NCBI GenBank assembly: GCA_021778115.1
Contig: JAJYCS010000001.1
Coordinates: 1-64,000 of the forward strand
Length of the DNA: 64,000 bases
Source: Deltaproteobacteria bacterium
GTDB lineage: Bacteria > Desulfobacterota > Desulfuromonadia > Geobacterales > Pseudopelobacteraceae
Reading direction: 5' to 3'
The notes beneath the pieces were generated by a model, which was not told the DNA's origin, searched no databases, and saw nothing but the letters and a program-made list of their open reading frames with translations. Numbering within the stretch: the first letter of the stretch is position 1; each line of letters opens with the position of its first letter. The position numbers and the translations under genes are program-made. This document shows positions 59,382 through 64,000 of the stretch, piece after piece.

Positions 59382-61373
59382 ATGAGGGAGCAGCAGGAGC
59401 GATGGGGCAGGATACGGATTGTCATCCTGGCCGGTCTGTTCGCCTGCGGTTTTCTGGCCGTCTGTGCGCGGGGTTTTGATCTGCAGGTGCTGCAGCATGA
59501 TCAACTGGTCAAACTGGCAGATCGACAGCATAACCGTACCGTACCGCTCATACCTGCCCGTGGCGGCATCTTTGACTGCAATGGTGCTCCCATGGCGGTC
59601 TCGCTGGATATGGATTCATTATATGGGGACCCGCGCCGAATCAAGGATCCGGCGGCCCTGGCCGCAGCCCTGGCGCCTCTCTTGGGGGAGTCGCGGCAGG
59701 AGCTGCAGAAGAAGCTGAGCAGTGAACGGGGGTTTGTCTGGCTGGATCGGCGTTTGAACCCGGCGGTGGTTGCCAGGATCAAACAGCTGCAGCTGGCCGG
59801 CATCGGCTTCATCAAGGAGAGCAAGCGATTTTACCCAAACTTCGATCTGGCGGCAAACGTGCTGGGGTTCACCGGGATCGACCCTCAAGGGCTGGAGGGG
59901 ATTGAACGTCGCTATGACGGCACGATTCTGGGGACTGCCGGCTGTCTGATGACCGAGCGGGATGCCCTGGGGCGTGATGTGGGCGTACGTACCGCCGTGG
60001 TCAAGGAGGCTGTGCCGGGGAAGAACGTGGTGCTGACACTGGATAAAAATATCCAGTACCTGGCGGAGAAGGCACTGGCCAAGGCGGTGCAGGGGAGCGG
60101 CGCCAAAGAGGGGATGGCGATCGTGGCGGAACCGGGTACCGGCAAGATACTGGCCATGGCCAATTACCCCAGTTTCAACCCCAACGCCTACAATCAGTAC
60201 CCCGCCGTACAGCTCCGCAACCACTGCGTTGCCGATAGCTTCGAGCCCGGTTCGACCTTCAAGATATTTCTCATGTCTGCCGCGGTAGAGGAGAAGGTGG
60301 TACGCCCCCAGGACCAGTTCTTCTGTGAAAACGGTCATTTTTCCTTCGGTGGGAGGATAATCCGCGACGATCACCCGGAGGGGCGGATTTCAGTGGCGGA
60401 TATCCTCAAGTATTCGAGCAACATCGGCGCGGCCAAGATCGGTTTCAAGATGGGGGACGCACGGTATTACCGCTATTTGCAGGCCTTCGGTTTCGGTGAA
60501 AAGACCGGTATCGACCTGCCGGGAGAGACAAGCGGTGATCTGCGGCCGGTATCCCGTTGGTACGGCAGCGATCTGGCCACCATAGCCTTTGGACAAGGGG
60601 TTACCGCCTCGGCGGTGCAGCTGGTGGCGGCGGTCTCCACCGTGGCCAACGGAGGGCTGCTGATGAAGCCGTATCTGGTGGAACGGATTACCGACGACAG
60701 CGGCCATACGGTGCAGGAGTTTCAACCCCAGGTGGTGCGTCGGGTGATCTCGCCGGCAACGGCCGCCACGGTCACCCGGATGATGGAGGGGGTGGTGGCC
60801 AACGGCGGGACCGGCGCCAGGGCGGCCCTGGACGGTATTCAGGTGGCGGGGAAGACCGGTACCGCCCAGAAGGTGGATCCGGTGACCAGGACCTATTCGC
60901 CCACCAAACGGACCGCATCCTTTATCGGTTTTGTGCCGGCGGAAAGGCCGCTCCTCACCATCCTGGTGGTGATCGATGAGCCCAAGACCAGCCCCTATGG
61001 CGGTGTGGTCGCCGCTCCTGCCTTCCGTGAGATCGCCTTCAACACCCTTTGCTATCTGAAGGCCACCGCCGGGGTAAGTGATGGGCAGAAGATGAAAACC
61101 ATCCAGACAAAGGCCGCCTCGCCCCCCCCCCGTTCACCGCAGCAGACGGCTGTCGATGCGGAGGAGGGGGGGCGTATCGATGTGGCCGGGACCGGCACCG
61201 TCATGCCTGATTTTCGCGGTATGAGCATGCGTCGAGTCCTGCAGGTGATGGAAAAGCGGCAGATCAACATCCAGTTGCGCGGGAGTGGCCACGTGGTGGA
61301 TCAGTTTCCGCAACCTGGCCAGATTATCCGAGGCGCCGACGAGATATGGGTCCGTCTGGCTCCGACGGCGTGA
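59382..61373 (+). CDS. ftsI: Peptidoglycan transpeptidase FtsI (PBP2B/3) with C-terminal PASTA domain
   Basis: EPGSTFKIFLMSAAVE (SXXK), YSSNIGA (SXN), VAGKTGTAQ (KTG), PASTA MPDFRGMSMRRVLQVMEKRQI. Confidence 0.95.
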   Translation: MREQQERWGRIRIVILAGLFACGFLAVCARGFDLQVLQHDQLVKLADRQHNRTVPLIPARGGIFDCNGAPMAVSLDMDSLYGDPRRIKDPAALAAALAPLLGESRQELQKKLSSERGFVWLDRRLNPAVVARIKQLQLAGIGFIKESKRFYPNFDLAANVLGFTGIDPQGLEGIERRYDGTILGTAGCLMTERDALGRDVGVRTAVVKEAVPGKNVVLTLDKNIQYLAEKALAKAVQGSGAKEGMAIVAEPGTGKILAMANYPSFNPNAYNQYPAVQLRNHCVADSFEPGSTFKIFLMSAAVEEKVVRPQDQFFCENGHFSFGGRIIRDDHPEGRISVADILKYSSNIGAAKIGFKMGDARYYRYLQAFGFGEKTGIDLPGETSGDLRPVSRWYGSDLATIAFGQGVTASAVQLVAAVSTVANGGLLMKPYLVERITDDSGHTVQEFQPQVVRRVISPATAATVTRMMEGVVANGGTGARAALDGIQVAGKTGTAQKVDPVTRTYSPTKRTASFIGFVPAERPLLTILVVIDEPKTSPYGGVVAAPAFREIAFNTLCYLKATAGVSDGQKMKTIQTKAASPPPRSPQQTAVDAEEGGRIDVAGTGTVMPDFRGMSMRRVLQVMEKRQINIQLRGSGHVVDQFPQPGQIIRGADEIWVRLAPTA

Positions 61374-61383
61374 AGGGGTGGGT

Positions 61384-62904
61384 ATGCAGTTACGACAGCT
61401 GCTGGAGAGCATAACGCCGCTGCAGGTCTCTGGTGATGACCGGGTCGCCATCAGTCGTCTTACCTGCGACTCACGGCAGGTGGGACCGGGGGCCCTCTTC
61501 TTTGCCCTCCCCGGTGCCAATGCGGACGGGCATCGCTTCATCCAGAGCGCGGTTACGGCAGGGGCGGCTGCCGTGCTGCTGGAGGACCCCGCCTATGCGC
61601 CCCTAGAACTGCCGTGGGTGCAGGTTGCCGACGGACGGCAGGCCATGGCGCGGATGGCCGCCTGCTACCACGGCGACCCAACGGCCCGGCGGCCGTTGAT
61701 CGGTATTACCGGCACCAACGGCAAGACCACGACCACCTATCTGATCGAGGCGATCCTGGCTTCCGCCGGGATGCCGGCCGCCGTGCTGGGCACCATCAGT
61801 TACCGTTTTGGCGCCACTACCATCGGTGCGAGTCATACCACACCTGAGTCAACCGAGTTGCAGGACGCCTTCCGGCAGCTGGCGGAGGCCGGAGCCCAGG
61901 CCTTTGTCATGGAGGTATCCTCCCATGCCCTGGAGCAAAAGCGGGTAGATGGCTGCCATTTCGATGTAGGGGTCTTTACCAACCTGACCCGGGATCATCT
62001 GGATTACCATCGGACTATGGCCGCCTACCAGGAGGCGAAACAACGGCTCTTCAGCGAGCTGTTGCGGCCTGATGTCACCAAACCCCGCAGGCGGGCGGTG
62101 ATCAACCTTGACGACCCGGCCGGGGGGGATTTTGTCAAGGGATCGGCCTGTCCTGTTATCACCTACGGGATGACGACCGACGCGGCGGTAACGGCCCGCG
62201 ACCTGCAGTCATCGGTGGACGGCATCCGCGGCGCCCTGGTGACGCCGGCCGGTGAGATCGCCTTCAGTTCGGGCCTGGTGGGACGCTATAACCTCTCGAA
62301 CATCCTGGCTGCCGCTGCCGTCGGTATCGCCCTGGAGCTGCCGCTTGCATGCATCAGTCAGGGGATCAGTCAGCAGACCAGCGTGCCGGGCAGGCTGGAA
62401 CGGGTGCCGAACCGGCGTGGTGTGACCTGCCTGGTGGATTACGCCCATACCGGCGATGCGCTGGAGAATGTGCTTAGCACCCTGAAGGAGCTTGCCAGCG
62501 GCCGGATAATCACGGTGTTTGGCTGCGGCGGCGACCGCGATCCCGGCAAGCGGCCGGTGATGGGGGCGATAGCCGCCCGGCTGTCTGATGTCGCGGTAGT
62601 GACCTCCGACAACCCGCGCACCGAGGATCCGTCCGGGATCGTGAGCCAGGTGCGTGAGGGGATACTGCCGCTTGGGCTGCGGGAATACCGCCCGGCGGAG
62701 CTTGAGGGGGGCTTTGACGCCAGGGGTTTCGTGGTCATAGAGAACCGGCGTGAGGCGATCCGGTTGGCGGCCCGTCTGGCGCGGCCGGGCGACATCCTGC
62801 TTCTTGCCGGCAAGGGGCATGAAGACTATCAGATTATCGGCGCCACCAAGCACCATTTCGATGACCGGGAAGAGGCCGCCGCCGCCCTGGCGGGGGAGGG
62901 GTAG
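61384..62904 (+). CDS. murE: UDP-N-acetylmuramoyl-tripeptide synthetase MurE
   Basis: GITGTNGKTTTTYLIEAIL; DYAHTGDALENVL; TSDNPRTEDPSGI. Confidence 0.95.
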   Translation: MQLRQLLESITPLQVSGDDRVAISRLTCDSRQVGPGALFFALPGANADGHRFIQSAVTAGAAAVLLEDPAYAPLELPWVQVADGRQAMARMAACYHGDPTARRPLIGITGTNGKTTTTYLIEAILASAGMPAAVLGTISYRFGATTIGASHTTPESTELQDAFRQLAEAGAQAFVMEVSSHALEQKRVDGCHFDVGVFTNLTRDHLDYHRTMAAYQEAKQRLFSELLRPDVTKPRRRAVINLDDPAGGDFVKGSACPVITYGMTTDAAVTARDLQSSVDGIRGALVTPAGEIAFSSGLVGRYNLSNILAAAAVGIALELPLACISQGISQQTSVPGRLERVPNRRGVTCLVDYAHTGDALENVLSTLKELASGRIITVFGCGGDRDPGKRPVMGAIAARLSDVAVVTSDNPRTEDPSGIVSQVREGILPLGLREYRPAELEGGFDARGFVVIENRREAIRLAARLARPGDILLLAGKGHEDYQIIGATKHHFDDREEAAAALAGEG

Positions 62905-64000
62905 ATGTTCACCGTGGCCGAGATAGCCGTTGCAAGTAACGGTCGGGTCATGGGGAGTGACAGCGGTAGGGTCAGCGGCGTGAGTACCGACTCTCGGACC
63001 GTTGTGCCGGGGGAGCTGTTCGTGCCGTTACAGGGCGAACGGTTCGACGGCCATACCTACCTGGAGCAGGTGGCTGCCACCGGGGTTGGCGTCTGTCTGG
63101 TCGAAGAACGCTGGCTGAAGCAGCATGCGCTGCCGGAAGGGCTCACAGCCGTGGTGGTGCGGGATACCCTGCGTGCCCTGGGGGACCTCGCGTTGGCCTA
63201 TCGTCAGCGTTTCGAACCACTGCTGATCGGGGTAACCGGCAGCAACGGCAAGACTACCACCAAGGAGATGCTGGCCAGCATCCTGCGACTAACCGGCCCC
63301 GGCCTGGCCACTGAGGGTAACCTGAATAACCTGATCGGCCTGCCGCGGATGGTCTTCCGCCTGCAGCCGGAACACCGCTGGGCCGTGCTGGAGATGGGGA
63401 TGAGCGAGCCGGGGGAGATCGACCGTCTGGCAGAGATTGCGCGTCCCAAGGTGGGAGTGGTCCTGAACGCCTTTCCAGCCCACCTGCAGAGCATGGGGAG
63501 TGTGGAGGCGGTGGCCAGGGCCAAGGGTGAGCTGTTATTCCGGATCAGCGACAACGGGCTGGCCGTGGTCAACGGCGACGACCCCCGCATCGTCTCCTTG
63601 CCGCAGAACCCTTCAGCGCGCCGGATCAGCTTCGGCATCAGCCGGGGGGAGGTGCGGGCCGAAGGGATACACTCTCACGGGACAGAAGGGCAGCGTTTTA
63701 CCCTGGTGACCCCGAAGGGTGGGGTGGAGGTCTCTCTGGCAGTCTGCGGCAGGCATCTCATCTATAACGCCCTCGCCGCCGCGGCAGCCCTCCTGGATAT
63801 GGCGCCGCTGCCGGTCATCGCCGAGGGGCTTGCCCGTTTTACCCCCTATCGCGGCCGCTTCTGTGTTGAACAAGTTGGCGGCTTGACCCTGATAGATGAC
63901 AGCTATAACGCCAATCCCGCCTCAACCGCGGCAGCGTTGACCACCCTGGAGCAGCTGAAGGGTGACGGCAGGGTCTTTGTCGCCCTGGGGGACATGCTGG
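62905..64000 (+). CDS. murF: UDP-N-acetylmuramoyl-tripeptide--D-alanyl-D-alanine ligase MurF, truncated by window end
   Basis: ATG at 62905 directly after the murE stop; encodes VSTDSRTVVPGELFVPLQGERFDGH, GVTGSNGKTTTKEML, DDSYNANPAS; open to window end. Confidence 0.93.
   Translation, partial: MFTVAEIAVASNGRVMGSDSGRVSGVSTDSRTVVPGELFVPLQGERFDGHTYLEQVAATGVGVCLVEERWLKQHALPEGLTAVVVRDTLRALGDLALAYRQRFEPLLIGVTGSNGKTTTKEMLASILRLTGPGLATEGNLNNLIGLPRMVFRLQPEHRWAVLEMGMSEPGEIDRLAEIARPKVGVVLNAFPAHLQSMGSVEAVARAKGELLFRISDNGLAVVNGDDPRIVSLPQNPSARRISFGISRGEVRAEGIHSHGTEGQRFTLVTPKGGVEVSLAVCGRHLIYNALAAAAALLDMAPLPVIAEGLARFTPYRGRFCVEQVGGLTLIDDSYNANPASTAAALTTLEQLKGDGRVFVALGDML

Overview
This 64 kb window is a GC-rich bacterial chromosome segment. 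It looks like the Geobacter / Desulfuromonadales lineage, judging from gene content: a multiheme cytochrome, dense two-component and c-di-GMP signalling, futalosine-pathway menaquinone genes and minimal NifB. I see no phage, IS element, CRISPR array or obvious pseudogene. In order it contains: the tail of a hybrid sensor kinase; a nitrogen-related block (GNAT, NifB-like, DraG-like, ANTAR regulator); two tandem hybrid kinases and a methyltransferase; UvrD/PcrA helicase, a GGDEF protein, threonine ammonia-lyase and a sugar epimerase; two thioredoxin-fold proteins; a tetrapyrrole operon with an embedded GGDEF response regulator; a long minus-strand block (cytochrome-Lon-MlaE/F/D-M16-M16-FlgM); SDR, ElbB, XRE-cupin, DegP-like, RluD and UvrC genes; an ammonium transporter; a possible envelope cluster (TPR/coiled-coil/LysM plus a pseudo-receiver membrane protein); GlcD, Maf, YggS, carbonic anhydrase, MqnB, FolE2 and EngB; ankyrin and EfpL/YeiP genes; a CAU-anticodon tRNA; Nif3, a zinc-ribbon protein and RNase P RNA; a GGDEF-EAL protein; and the start of the dcw cluster (mraZ to murF). 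The strongest non-obvious signal is a set of four sigma-54-type (GG-N10-GC) promoter candidates placed in front of nifB, draG, the ANTAR regulator and amtB. Two of them are back-to-back and divergent, and the draG one implies an almost leaderless mRNA. Other signals are nested palindromes in a 47-bp divergent spacer, a 10-bp-periodic MraZ box array, a multiheme cytochrome with a possible CX8CH heme site, and two convergent gene pairs that share palindromic stop codons.
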